Of a DNA stretch of 64,000 bases, positions 26,808-35,612 are shown in pieces. The position numbers were made by a program, and so were the translations under genes. Each line of letters begins with the position of its first letter. Positions within the stretch are counted from its first letter, which is position 1. The stretch comes from JAPWJZ01 sp041287865 (GTDB taxonomy: Bacteria; Pseudomonadota; Alphaproteobacteria; Micavibrionales; UBA2020), in assembly GCA_041287865.1 (NCBI GenBank), contig JBGGMV010000016.1:1-64000 (forward strand). Reading direction: 5' to 3'. The notes beneath the pieces were generated by a model, which was given only the letters and a program-made list of their open reading frames with translations, did not search any database and was not told the origin of the DNA.

Positions 26808-27811
26808 CGCCGGAATTCCCTGATGATGGAGGACAGCTGCGCCACGTGTTCGGGCGGCGTATCCTTGATAATACCGTGGGCAAGGTTAAAGACAAAGGGC
26901 CGTTTGCCGGCGGCATTCAGGATTTTCAGCGCCGCATCCTTCATTTCCTGCCCGCCCTTGAGCAGCACCGTCGGATCAAGGTTGCCCTGCAGGCAGAATT
27001 TCGGCGGGAAGGCATCGAAGGTGGCGAGCTGGTCAAGCCCCAGCGCGTCAACGCCCGTTTCCTCGGCAAAGCGCTTGTAGAAAGGCGCGGTCACGGCACG
27101 CGGGAAGCCAATGATGGGGATATCGGGATGCGCGGATTTTAATTTCCGCACAATCTCGCGCGTCGGCGCAATCGACCATTCGACGAATTGCTGGCGGTTG
27201 AGCAGGTTCGCCCAGCTGTCGAACAGCTGGATGGCCTGCGCGCCGCTGGCAATTTGCCCACGTAAGTATTGCACGGTGGCGTCGGTAATGATGGTCAGCA
27301 GTTCCTTGAACTTCTCCGGTTGCACTTCGGCAAAATGGCGGGTAACGGGAAAATCGTTGCCGCCCTGTCCCTGCACCATATAACAGGCGACCGTCCAGGG
27401 AGAGCCCGCGAAGCCAATCAGCGTTTTTTCCGGCCCCAGGTTCTGGCGCACGCGCCTGACAGTCTCGTAAACCGGCTCAAGCTTCTTTTCCTGGAGTTTC
27501 AGTGAAGCGATACGCAGGGGGCCAAGGCGCGGCCCCTCGCCTTCCATGAAATCGAGTTGCTGGCCCAGTGCATGCGGCACGACCAGAATATCGGAGAACA
27601 GGATCGCGGCATCCATATCAAAGCGCTTGAGCGGCTGCAGCGTCACTTCGCAGGCAAGCTCGGGGTTGAAGCAAAGATTGAGGAAGGATCCGGCATTCTT
27701 GCGCAGCTCGCGGTATTCAGGCAGATAACGGCCCGCCTGCCGCATGAGCCAGAAAGGGATCTGCGGTGTGCTTTCGCCCTGCAGGGCTGCGATGATCGGC
27801 GGCTTAGCCAT
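26804..27811 (-). CDS. hemE: Uroporphyrinogen decarboxylase
   Basis: HemE removes four carboxyl groups from uroporphyrinogen III to form coproporphyrinogen III. The 335-residue protein has the signatures PFWLMRQAGRYLPEYR at about 19-34 and GFAGSPWTVACYMVQG in the middle, and the ending expected for the family. It is the first gene of hemE-hemH-hemJ. In Caulobacter and Rickettsia the chromosome origin lies directly upstream of hemE, which matches the DnaA-box-rich gap found here. Confidence 0.97.
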   Translation of the reverse strand: MAKPPIIAALQGESTPQIPFWLMRQAGRYLPEYRELRKNAGSFLNLCFNPELACEVTLQPLKRFDMDAAILFSDILVVPHALGQQLDFMEGEGPRLGPLRIASLKLQEKKLEPVYETVRRVRQNLGPEKTLIGFAGSPWTVACYMVQGQGGNDFPVTRHFAEVQPEKFKELLTIITDATVQYLRGQIASGAQAIQLFDSWANLLNRQQFVEWSIAPTREIVRKLKSAHPDIPIIGFPRAVTAPFYKRFAEETGVDALGLDQLATFDAFPPKFCLQGNLDPTVLLKGGQEMKDAALKILNAAGKRPFVFNLAHGIIKDTPPEHVAQLSSIIREFRR

Positions 27812-27829
27812 GGAGACCTTGTTTAACGG

Positions 27830-28260
27830 AATGCAAGATGACAGTTTTCTCCCTAAGAATATATAAGTATTAGAATCTTTTAGTTGGAGTCAGTAGTGCG
27901 GTGGATGACGGGGAAAACTCCGGATTCACAGTTTTACCAGCATAGAATACCTTTTTGCGGCGGGATAGCGGGGAAAAGCAGTCTTATCATTCCGAAATGA
28001 CAAAGAAAGACAGCCGTTTGAAGCGGCTATGGATTAGCTGGATAACTGGTGATTCCGTAAAAATGACTTATCCCCGTTATTCTATTCCGGAGTCCTGCTC
28101 TGCATTCTTCCTGTAAGTGACTCTACTGACTCGAGAGTTATGCAGGGGGTAAGGTTATCCCGCGATATGTCCACCGCTTTATCCCGCTATTTATCCCCAG
28201 TATGGCCAGAACAAGCTTCCATGGCTCAATTTTTCCCGATAGGATTAAATCTAATCAGGG
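27830..28260. other. Probable chromosomal replication origin (oriC)
   Basis: This 470-base gap between divergent hemE and the gene at 28283 has no coding potential. DnaA-box-like nonamers are clustered: TTATCCCCA at 28191-28199 (8 of 9 to TTATCCACA), TTATCCCCG at 28068-28076, TTATCCAGC on the minus strand at 28037-28045, TCATCCACC on the minus strand at 27900-27908, and TTATCCCGC at 28155-28163 and 28179-28187. An AT-rich stretch at about 27855-27890 could be the unwinding element. A 16-base block is repeated 60 bases apart, at 27903-27918 and 27963-27978, with 13 of 16 matching. Most nearby genes point away from this gap on both sides. The hemE-linked origin of Caulobacter and Rickettsia is the precedent. 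Confidence 0.72.
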
Positions 28261-28282
28261 AAGTCGTTGAAAAAGGCTGAAG

Positions 28283-28891
28283 ATGGCGGAAGACTGGCAA
28301 AAACTTGATGCTGAAAAAGCGGCGCGTATCCTGTCTGAGGTGAACCCCCAGCTGGAACCCGTACCCTTCAGCGCCGAACAGACGACGATCCGCGTCCAGA
28401 AGCTTCCCTTCTATAAGAATTACGAATTGTACGAGCTGACCGACCTGTCGGCCGTGCCCGCCGCGCGCAAATACGCGCTCTACAAGCCGGGCGACATCAA
28501 TGTCATCAACTGGACGAACCAGACGATTTACGAGACCAACGAAAAAGCACCGATCGCGCTGGACGAACGCAATGTTGTCGAGTACGTGAAATTCTTTTTC
28601 AACTATGTGCGCGGCCGCCACGGAAGATTTCTCATTATCGAGACGATCGACGATATCCGCTGGCAGGTGGAACCGCCTCTGCAGGGCCGCAAGGTGATGC
28701 AGGAAATGCTGGAACCCGTTGGCGTTGTCAGCCAGGACGCGGACGGCACTTTTAACCTCGAAGCCTTCATGGTCTTCAAGGACAGTCTTTTCAAGACCCG
28801 TGTGCACGTTAAAAAAGACGGTCTTGTCAGCATGTCTGACGAAGAACTGAAAATCGAGGGCATGCCTGTCCTTCAGGATGCCGCAGCCTAA
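28283..28891 (+). CDS. Conserved hypothetical protein beside the origin
   Basis: The 202-residue soluble protein has no signal peptide or membrane segment. I cannot assign a function. The middle is rich in aromatic residues, with a KNYELYELTDL motif, VEYVKFFFNYVRGRHG and FLIIETIDDIRWQVEP. In other Alphaproteobacteria a conserved uncharacterised gene also sits on the far side of the hemE-linked origin (RP001 in Rickettsia); whether this is its homologue must be tested. The next gene begins 14 bases downstream, so the two probably form an operon. Confidence 0.8.
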   Translation: MAEDWQKLDAEKAARILSEVNPQLEPVPFSAEQTTIRVQKLPFYKNYELYELTDLSAVPAARKYALYKPGDINVINWTNQTIYETNEKAPIALDERNVVEYVKFFFNYVRGRHGRFLIIETIDDIRWQVEPPLQGRKVMQEMLEPVGVVSQDADGTFNLEAFMVFKDSLFKTRVHVKKDGLVSMSDEELKIEGMPVLQDAAA

Positions 28892-28905
28892 AGGCGAATT
28901 AATTC

Positions 28906-29943
28906 ATGCTGCCGCTCTTCGCCGAACCCGCCGGCCGTGAAAAAAAACCCGAACCCGCAGACCTTCCCCCCGCCATCCAGCGCCAGATCGAGAAGATTAT
29001 CGGCGCCAAGGTAACAGGCGCTGTACCGGCATTTGGCGGTTTATCCGTATCTGCCGGCTTTATCTTCTCTTTCGGTGACGGTCAGAAAGTTTTCGCCAAG
29101 GGCGCGCATCCCGGCGACACGGCGCATGGCACAAAAAATCTCGGACAAGAGGTAATGGTTTACGAGAGCCTGCCGGTGCTCGCGGAAATTTCGCCGCCCT
29201 ATATCGGCATCGTGTCAGACGGCGAGGAAGACGGCTGGATGCTGGGCCTGTGGCGCTGCATTGACCACGATCCAAAACTGGCTTCGCCCGCGCGCATTTA
29301 TGAATCCCTGAAGTCATGGCAACGTAACTCCTCCGCCAAAGACATCCTGCCGCGTGCGCGGGAACACAATTATATCTCCCAGTTCCTGACGCCGGAAAAA
29401 AAGTGGATACGCCTGCGCAACGACCAGCTGGCGAAACAAAAATTCGTCACGATGTTCGCCGACCAGAAGGCCGGCATGGCTTGGTTCGACAAACACGTGC
29501 CTTCTCTCTGCCAGTATCAGGCGCGCATCGACAAGCTGAAGGGCGAAGAAGGACTGGTGCACGGCGACCTGCGTCTCGACAATTTCCTCTTCGGCAAAGA
29601 CAAAACCTATCTTGTCGACTGGCCGAACGCCTGCTGGGGGCCGTTGGTTTTTGATCTGGCGTTCTTGTTTTCGAACATGGAGGCGCTTGGCCTGGGCGCG
29701 GCGGAAGATCACTTCACCGCTTTTGCGTCTGCTGGTGGTGCGAGCATTCCGCCCGATGACTATGTTGCGGTGATGGCCGTCCTTTCGGGTTACTTTGCCG
29801 ACCAGGCTTACCGGGAAGTACCCGACAAAATGCCCCGCCTGCGCTGGATGCAGAAATCCATGCTGCTGGCGCAGCTCAAGTTATTGAGCCGATTAGGGAT
29901 AATCGAATCGCCGCCGCAGATGAATGGCCAAAATCAACAATAA
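28906..29943 (+). CDS. Aminoglycoside-phosphotransferase-fold kinase
   Basis: The 345-residue protein has the APH/choline-kinase fold catalytic motifs: VHGDLRLDNFLF (His219, Asp221, Asn226) and the metal-binding VDWP (Asp238). The N-terminal lobe has a glycine-rich strand near 43-58 and a lysine in VFAKG. Family members phosphorylate small hydroxylated molecules such as aminoglycosides, choline, homoserine or sugars; this substrate is unknown. It is not obviously a resistance gene, because it lies in a housekeeping region and resembles its neighbours in composition. Confidence 0.8.
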   Translation: MLPLFAEPAGREKKPEPADLPPAIQRQIEKIIGAKVTGAVPAFGGLSVSAGFIFSFGDGQKVFAKGAHPGDTAHGTKNLGQEVMVYESLPVLAEISPPYIGIVSDGEEDGWMLGLWRCIDHDPKLASPARIYESLKSWQRNSSAKDILPRAREHNYISQFLTPEKKWIRLRNDQLAKQKFVTMFADQKAGMAWFDKHVPSLCQYQARIDKLKGEEGLVHGDLRLDNFLFGKDKTYLVDWPNACWGPLVFDLAFLFSNMEALGLGAAEDHFTAFASAGGASIPPDDYVAVMAVLSGYFADQAYREVPDKMPRLRWMQKSMLLAQLKLLSRLGIIESPPQMNGQNQQ

Positions 29944-30221
29944 TTAATTCTGAAAGCCCCATTTTCAGCTAGATTATTGTTTTCCTGTGGTTATTTTACC
30001 CCAAAAATCCCGATTTAGTTTCCGTAATACAATAATATTGCTGCTTTTCTTATTTGGAAAAGGGGTTGTTAACCATCTTGGCCGCATGATGGTTGTGAAG
30101 AGGGAATTTAGTTGCGTGCTTGCTGCGGCTGGAATAGTGAAGAGTTCCGGCAACCGGCCCGAACGACCCAAAAAGGGGTTTAAGGGCGCAAAAACAAGAA
30201 ATGACGAAAACAGGGTGTGAA

Positions 30222-31253
30222 ATGGCTAAGGACATCGATTTCGAGACCGAGTCCCAGACGAAGAAGCCGGAGACCAAGGGCTTCAAGGATACCTCGCGCC
30301 GCCTGCGCGAAGGCAAGCAGAAGCCGCTCAGCCACCGTGCCAGCCTCGATTGGCGTCTTGATCAGCGCACCGTGTGCGATAAGAACGGCCATGTTGCCGA
30401 TGTTGTTCCCGTCGCCGAGCTGAAAGAAACCCTGATGCAAAGCCGCACCGCCGAAGCGATGTTCGCGGAAGCCGGCAACCTTGAAATTGTTTACGACATG
30501 CAAAGCCCCGCCTCTCAATATTATTCCCGCGAAGGCTGGCGCGTGATCACCCTGAACCCGCTGCGCCCGAAAGGCGACCTGATCAACCTGCTGGCGAAAG
30601 AACTGCGTCGCGACTGGCAATATTGCCATGGCGCGCTGGTCAACCCGCTGGGCTATGAGCCCGACGAAGCGATCCTCGTCAACCGTGCGCAAAGCGCCGA
30701 CGTGCTGATGATGGCCGTGAAGGTTGCATGGGAACTGAAACTGGCCGGTGAATCCGAAGCCTGGGATTTCCTCGCGGCGACGCCCTCGGGAGATGTCACC
30801 CGTACCTTCGAGCTGAAGGCGCAGGCGGATTTCCGCACGCTGAACAACGGCGAAGCGGCCCGCGCCGCCTACGACAAGTTTTTCGAAGACAGCCGCACCA
30901 AACTGCATGACAAGCGCCTGATCCACCAGATGCTGCTGGATGAAAGCGGTTACATGAAGGCGGGATCAAAACGCCCGAAAGTGACGATGGAGCTGTTCCA
31001 GCGCCTGGGCGAGCTGCCTGGCTGCCGCAATTATCTGTCGATGCAGGCAAAGCATGTGCCGACCGATATGTGCTATGCGACCGTCGAAGATCGCTCCAAC
31101 GCGAACTTCCTCTGGTTCATCAAGTTTGAACGCAGCTTCCAGGAAAAAGAGCTGCAGATGGTCAAAGAATCCGTGAAATTGTCCGCAGAAGTCGTCGACT
31201 TCCGCAAATATTCCACGGGTAAGCGCGCCCGGCATTCAGAACTGGGCCAGTAA
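30222..31253 (+). CDS. Metallopeptidase-like protein with an eroded zinc site
   Basis: The ATG at 30222, behind AGGGTG, gives 343 residues; an upstream ATG at 30201 is less likely. It aligns with the proteins at 31307 and 42958. The core helix reads LLAKELRRDWQ (126-130 is KELRR), against LIHELRHLWQ in the 42958 protein, so both zinc-binding His are lost. A second shared motif, NRAQSADVLM, corresponds to NRVKEADAFA. The C-terminal LGELPGCRNYLS resembles LGSLPGGKNYLS in the next gene. I think the family is the one called DUF6782 (putative metallopeptidase), recalled from memory. The N-terminal 50 residues are charged and probably disordered. Confidence 0.65.
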   Translation: MAKDIDFETESQTKKPETKGFKDTSRRLREGKQKPLSHRASLDWRLDQRTVCDKNGHVADVVPVAELKETLMQSRTAEAMFAEAGNLEIVYDMQSPASQYYSREGWRVITLNPLRPKGDLINLLAKELRRDWQYCHGALVNPLGYEPDEAILVNRAQSADVLMMAVKVAWELKLAGESEAWDFLAATPSGDVTRTFELKAQADFRTLNNGEAARAAYDKFFEDSRTKLHDKRLIHQMLLDESGYMKAGSKRPKVTMELFQRLGELPGCRNYLSMQAKHVPTDMCYATVEDRSNANFLWFIKFERSFQEKELQMVKESVKLSAEVVDFRKYSTGKRARHSELGQ

Positions 31254-31306
31254 TATCCGCCTTTCCGCCTCCCGCGGGATTGCCCGGATTTCGGAGGTTT
31301 GAGGAA

Positions 31307-32197
31307 ATGCTGGAGCCGTATTGCGACCGGCGGATAAAATTCTCCCTCGAGGCCCTGCTCGACCGCGACGCCTATACCGCGCCTGCTGACACCCGTGCCG
31401 CCGCTTTTGCTTCTTATCTGCGCAATCTGGCCGCCATCACCGCGCAAAGCCCGCTGGGCCGCGCGCTGCTGCGTGCCGCTGTCTTGCGCGGCGTTTCGGT
31501 GGGGCTTGATCCGCTGCTGGAGCCGAACGCGAGCTATTTCTATCCGCAGCAAAATCATTTCGACCTCGGCTTCCAGCCCGACCTGCTGCAGAAAAGCGAA
31601 AAAGGCGTTAGCCGCTATCTTGTTTCCTTCGTGGCGGGTCTGCGCCGTGCATGGCACCTGAATAGCGGCCTTGCGCCGGATGTTTCCTTGCGTGCTGATG
31701 ATTTCCTGAAATTCTGCCGTTGCGCCGAGGCTGATGCCAGCGCGGTTACACATCTTGTCGCCTGGGAATTGCGCTCGGCCGGCGCGGGTTTTATGTGGAG
31801 GCATTTATTGTCGGGCTCCGATGGCGATATGTCGGTGATCTTCGAGCGCGCGATCATGGAAGGCATGCAAAAACAGTATGACGGCTACGCGCTGAAATCG
31901 GCCTTCAACCAGTGGTTCGCCGAGCGCGAGCGCATCGCCGCCTGTGACCATGTCGCGCTGGAGCTGATCGACATGTCGCTGGTGCAGCTGGGCGGGCCGC
32001 CCTATGTCGGCATCCGCAGCCTGCGCATATCGTCTCTGCAGCAGCTGGGATCGCTGCCCGGCGGGAAAAATTACCTGTCGGGCTGTCTCTTCATGGGCGG
32101 CTGGTATAACACCATGGATGATGAGTTCAACCGCACCCACCTGCGCCATATCGAGCGGGATATTGCGCAACTTATTGAAAAACAACACAATAACTAG
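31307..32197 (+). CDS. Second metallopeptidase-like protein, zinc site lost
   Basis: The ATG at 31307 follows a good GAGGAA site and gives 296 residues; reading further upstream needs a TTG. The core helix is FVAGLRRAWHL (AGLRR at 110-114), further eroded than its neighbour, while CRCAEADASAV keeps the acidic EAD motif (141-143). It shares the C-terminal GSLPGGKNYLSG motif with the preceding protein and follows it by 53 bases, so the two may form a tandem pair or hetero-oligomer. No signal peptide is seen. Confidence 0.6.
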   Translation: MLEPYCDRRIKFSLEALLDRDAYTAPADTRAAAFASYLRNLAAITAQSPLGRALLRAAVLRGVSVGLDPLLEPNASYFYPQQNHFDLGFQPDLLQKSEKGVSRYLVSFVAGLRRAWHLNSGLAPDVSLRADDFLKFCRCAEADASAVTHLVAWELRSAGAGFMWRHLLSGSDGDMSVIFERAIMEGMQKQYDGYALKSAFNQWFAERERIAACDHVALELIDMSLVQLGGPPYVGIRSLRISSLQQLGSLPGGKNYLSGCLFMGGWYNTMDDEFNRTHLRHIERDIAQLIEKQHNN

Positions 32198-32219
32198 TCC
32201 CGCGCCCTTCACATAGTAT

Positions 32220-32248
32220 TTGACATAACGTTAGAATCGGGCTATTCT
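32220..32248 (+). promoter_or_regulatory. Near-consensus sigma-70 promoter
   Basis: TTGACA at 32220-32225 and TATTCT at 32243-32248 are separated by 17 bases. The predicted start near 32255 gives a leader of about 50 bases for the small gene at 32305. The perfect -35 is unusual for this window and suggests high expression. Confidence 0.75.
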
Positions 32249-32304
32249 CGTGGCCAGAAGATTCAAAAAAACAACTGTCAAAATTCATGTAAGGGATGTC
32301 ACAA

Positions 32305-32514
32305 ATGGCTGAAGTAGCAACCGGACCGCAAAACGAGATTTTCGCACCTGCCAAAGCATCCCTCTGCAAACAAGCCTTCCAATGGGCCGGCGCAGTCGCT
32401 TCGGTTATCTGTGCGGAAGCGCCCCAGCAGGGCTTCGAAGCCGCAGGCGCTGCCTATGACTACACGGTCACGAAGGCAAAGCTGGCGCTGAACCCGCCGA
32501 AGCCTTCGGCTTAA
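32305..32514 (+). CDS. Small uncharacterised protein (69 aa)
   Basis: The ATG at 32305 is preferred because AAGGG lies 9 bases upstream; an in-frame ATG at 32296 directly abuts that site. The protein has a short hydrophobic, alanine-rich middle (FQWAGAVASVICAEAP) and an ending KLALNPPKPSA. It is not recognised. A near-consensus promoter lies just upstream and the convergent Sel1 gene ends 26 bases after its stop, so it is monocistronic and probably well expressed. Confidence 0.7.
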   Translation: MAEVATGPQNEIFAPAKASLCKQAFQWAGAVASVICAEAPQQGFEAAGAAYDYTVTKAKLALNPPKPSA

Positions 32515-32539
32515 AACAAAAAAGCCCGCTTAAACTAAA

Positions 32540-33340
32540 TCAGAAACCCTGAAGGTCGAGCAAGTGAGCCTCGCCGCGCTTGATGAGCCATTCCTTGGCC
32601 ATCATGAGCGCGCGGTCTTTCTCGCGCCGCGTCAGGCGTCCGTAGACGTTGTCGCGGTCGGCCTCGGCGCGAACCTTTTCGTTGCCCTCGGCGTAGTAGA
32701 CGATCGCCAAGTGCAGCCACATCAGCGCGATGATCGGGTCTGACGGCACGCCTTCGCCCAGGAAATACATCACGCCCACATGGTGCTGCGCGAGAGGACG
32801 CGCGGCATCGGCCGCCTTGGTCAGGTAGGTCAGCGCCTTGGCGGGGTCCTTGGGCACGCCCTGCCCCTGCCGGTACATGATGCCCATGATTTCCTGCGCG
32901 CCGACGTGGCCGCCGTCGGCCAGCATCTTCATGCTCTTGGCGATGAGGTCGTATTTTTTCTGCTGATAATATTTCATCAGCGTTTCGTAGTTGAGCTTGC
33001 CTTTGCCCTCGCGGATCGCGCTTTCGGCGTCGGCCCCGTCGGTAGCCGTTTCCATCGGATCGACAACCGGGATCAGCACGCCCTGACGGATATTGTTGTA
33101 TTCTTCGACGGGCGGCGGCTTGTCGGGGTTTTTCTCGACAAAGCTTTCGCTGTCGTCGGCGTTGAAGGTGTTGAATTCGTCGCCCATGCCGGTGCCGCTG
33201 TTGCCGCTGGCGGGCGGCGTGGGCCTTTTGCTGCCGCCGGCGCGTTCGTCGAGGAAATTGTCCTCGGCCGAGAAGCCCGGCGCGGCATGGACGGTAAGCC
33301 CGGCAATGATTGCGGCGGCAAGTATGAAGCGCAAACGCAT
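32540..33340 (-). CDS. Exported Sel1-like repeat protein
   Basis: The ATG at 33340 gives 266 residues with a signal peptide (MRLRFILAAAIIAGLTVHA) and a likely cleavage near residue 25. A low-complexity Pro/Gly/Asp-rich region follows at about 35-110. Two Sel1 repeats then appear: GAQEIMGIMYRQGQGVPKDP and AQHHVGVMYFLGEGVPSDP. Sel1 repeats mediate protein contacts, often in envelope regulation; the partner is unknown. An upstream extension of the frame to 33409 would bury the signal peptide and is rejected. Confidence 0.8.
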   Translation of the reverse strand: MRLRFILAAAIIAGLTVHAAPGFSAEDNFLDERAGGSKRPTPPASGNSGTGMGDEFNTFNADDSESFVEKNPDKPPPVEEYNNIRQGVLIPVVDPMETATDGADAESAIREGKGKLNYETLMKYYQQKKYDLIAKSMKMLADGGHVGAQEIMGIMYRQGQGVPKDPAKALTYLTKAADAARPLAQHHVGVMYFLGEGVPSDPIIALMWLHLAIVYYAEGNEKVRAEADRDNVYGRLTRREKDRALMMAKEWLIKRGEAHLLDLQGF

Positions 33341-33438
33341 GGATAAGTACCCCCTGTGGAAATCCAGCCCCATCCTCTTTATTATAGACCTGTTCCCCGA
33401 AAAAACCAAAATTCCCGTTATTTGCGGAATACCCCCCG

Positions 33439-34353
33439 CTACTTGCGGAATACCAATGTCCGCCAGTTGCCCACGGGGATGGTCTTCATATGTTTAAGCC
33501 CCTGTTTTACATGGGCGAAGGAAACCAGCTCCTCCTGCCTTGCCAGAAGACCGGAGAGGACGCAGATACCGCCCTTTTCCAGCGCTTTCTTGAGCAAGGG
33601 GGCCATATCGACCAACGGTCCCGCCAGAATATTGGCGCAAACGAGGTCATAAGGCGCATTCTCACGGCAGGACGCGGTTTTGTAGCCATCGCCCGCTTCG
33701 GCCGCCGCCAGCTTCACGCTGTTCATCTTCGCATGGCGTTTGGTGACAACGATGCATTCCGGGTCGATATCGATCATCGTCACAGGCGCCTTGGGCCAGA
33801 GCATCTTGGCCGCGATGCCGAGAATGCCCGATCCGCAGCCCATATCCAGCACGTTGGAAAAAACATGTTTTTCCTTCGCCAGCCATTCGAGCGCCATTAA
33901 ACAACCTTTTGTCGTTTCATGCTCGCCCGAGCCGAAAGCCGTGGCGGCGTCGATCTTTAAAGGGATCAGCCCTTTAGGCGCGGCCCCCTTCACATGCGAG
34001 CCATGCACAAAGAAGCGTTTCGTCTTCACCGGCGGGAAATTGTCATGCACATGCTGCAGCCAGTTCTTCTGCTGCACCTTCTCGCTGCGCACGACCGTTT
34101 TACCACCGACAACCGCCTTCACGCGGTCGAGGATCGCGGCTTTATCGGGCGCGCCCTTGGTCGTGAGCGTCACCGTCCAGTTATCGCCGTCTTCGGCTTC
34201 CTTATTATGGAGAAAAACGGCTGCAGCCAGATCTTCCAGCACGTCAGAGAGCGCCTGCGCGGTTTCACCGTCCAGTTTTTTAGAAAACCCAAGCCGGACA
34301 CGGTGCAGGACAGGGGCTTTGGCGGAAGGCTTCTTCTTTTTCGGGGCGGCCAT
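33439..34353 (-). CDS. prmA: Ribosomal protein L11 methyltransferase
   Basis: PrmA trimethylates ribosomal protein L11 with S-adenosylmethionine. The 304-residue protein has a substrate-binding N-terminal domain and a Rossmann methyltransferase domain. Diagnostic motifs are DAATAFGSGEHETTKGCL, LDMGCGSGILGIAA (motif I) and VCANILAGPL. The N-terminus MAAPKKKKPSAKAP is a basic tail. It is convergent with nothing nearby and divergent from the thiolase gene at 34470. Confidence 0.92.
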   Translation of the reverse strand: MAAPKKKKPSAKAPVLHRVRLGFSKKLDGETAQALSDVLEDLAAAVFLHNKEAEDGDNWTVTLTTKGAPDKAAILDRVKAVVGGKTVVRSEKVQQKNWLQHVHDNFPPVKTKRFFVHGSHVKGAAPKGLIPLKIDAATAFGSGEHETTKGCLMALEWLAKEKHVFSNVLDMGCGSGILGIAAKMLWPKAPVTMIDIDPECIVVTKRHAKMNSVKLAAAEAGDGYKTASCRENAPYDLVCANILAGPLVDMAPLLKKALEKGGICVLSGLLARQEELVSFAHVKQGLKHMKTIPVGNWRTLVFRK

Positions 34354-34469
34354 GGCAAAACACTATGGATAAGGGTTGTATTACAAGCGGTTGAGGTGAT
34401 CATTCTTGATATGGCCCTCTTTGTCCACCATATTGTTATACAGTCATTTTTTCCAGACAGGGCACCACT

Positions 34470-35612
34470 ATGGAACACGAAGCCGTCATTTGCGGATACA
34501 CCCGCACCCCCTTCCACTTCGCCGGCAAGGGTGATCTTGCGACCACGCGCCCGGACGATCTGGCCGCCATCGCCATTCTGGGCCTGCTCAAGCAGACCAT
34601 GGTCGATGAAAAAGAGATTGAAGACCTGATCCTCGGCTGCGCCTTCCCCGAAGGCGAGCAGGGTTTCAACATGGCGCGTCTTGTCGTCAATATCGCCAAG
34701 CTGCCCCTGTCGATTGCAGGTGTCACGGTGAACCGTTTCTGCGGTTCATCCATGCAGGCGATCCATCAGGCCGTCGGCGCGATCAGGACCGGCACCGGCA
34801 GCGCCTTTATCTGCGGCGGCGTCGAGAGCATGTCCCGCATTCCAATGGGCGGTTTCAACCCGCTGCCCAACCCGCAGCTGGTGGCTGATTATCCGCAGGC
34901 CTATATCGCCATGGGCGAAACGGCCGAGAACCTTGCCAACAAATTCAAGATCAGCCGCGCCGATCAGGAAAAATACGCGCTGGGCTCGCAGCAGAAGGCA
35001 ACGCTGGCCCGCGCCGGCGGCCGCCTTGCGCCCGAGCTGACGCCCGTCACGACGCCCGAAGGAAAAGTTGTGACCGAAGACGGTTGCATCCGCCCCGAAA
35101 CCACCGCGCAGGGTCTGGCCGAATTGAAACTGGCCTTTGATGCGAATGGTTCTGTCACCGCCGGCACCTCGTCGCCGCTGACCGATGGCGCCTCCGCCAC
35201 GCTTGTCACCTCGCTGGAGTTTGCCAAGACGCATGGCCTGAAAGTTCTGGCCAAGATTAAATCCATGGGCGTCGCCGGCTGCGCGCCCGAGATCATGGGC
35301 TATGGCCCCGTGCCCGCCTGCCAGAAAGCCCTGCAGCGCGCGGGTCTTAAGATCAGCGATATCGATATCTTCGAATTCAACGAAGCCTTCGCCGTGCAGT
35401 CCATGACCGTCTGCCGCGAGCTGGGCGTCGATGAAAGCAAGCTGAACCTTGACGGCGGCGCAATCGCTCTTGGCCATCCGCTGGGTGCGTCCGGCGCCCG
35501 CATCACCGGCAAGGCCGCGATGCTGCTCCAGCGCGAGAAAAAGCAATTCGCGCTTACCACCATGTGCATTGGCGGCGGGCAAGGCATCGCCACGGTGCTG
35601 GAAGCCGCCTGA
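34470..35612 (+). CDS. Thiolase (acetyl-CoA acyltransferase, FadA-like)
   Basis: The 380-residue protein is a thiolase that either cleaves 3-ketoacyl-CoA in beta-oxidation or condenses acetyl-CoA. Active-site residues are visible: the nucleophilic Cys in VNRFCGSSMQAI near residue 91, the NEAFAVQ motif, the GGAIALGHPLGASGAR His motif and the second Cys in TMCIGGGQG. No fadB partner is adjacent. Its stop codon shares one base with the start of the adenosine deaminase gene (TGATG), an unexpected operon partner. Confidence 0.93.
   Translation: MEHEAVICGYTRTPFHFAGKGDLATTRPDDLAAIAILGLLKQTMVDEKEIEDLILGCAFPEGEQGFNMARLVVNIAKLPLSIAGVTVNRFCGSSMQAIHQAVGAIRTGTGSAFICGGVESMSRIPMGGFNPLPNPQLVADYPQAYIAMGETAENLANKFKISRADQEKYALGSQQKATLARAGGRLAPELTPVTTPEGKVVTEDGCIRPETTAQGLAELKLAFDANGSVTAGTSSPLTDGASATLVTSLEFAKTHGLKVLAKIKSMGVAGCAPEIMGYGPVPACQKALQRAGLKISDIDIFEFNEAFAVQSMTVCRELGVDESKLNLDGGAIALGHPLGASGARITGKAAMLLQREKKQFALTTMCIGGGQGIATVLEAA

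Noticed and set aside
28906..29943. Antibiotic-resistance aminoglycoside phosphotransferase.
   Set aside because: The HGD and DW motifs are shared by many small-molecule kinases; there is no mobile element or composition shift, so a resistance call is not supported.
30069..30076. TTAACCAT, a CtrA-like half site, upstream of the 30222 gene.
   Set aside because: A single 8-base match in AT-rich noncoding DNA is expected by chance, and no full TTAA-N7-TTAA site is present.
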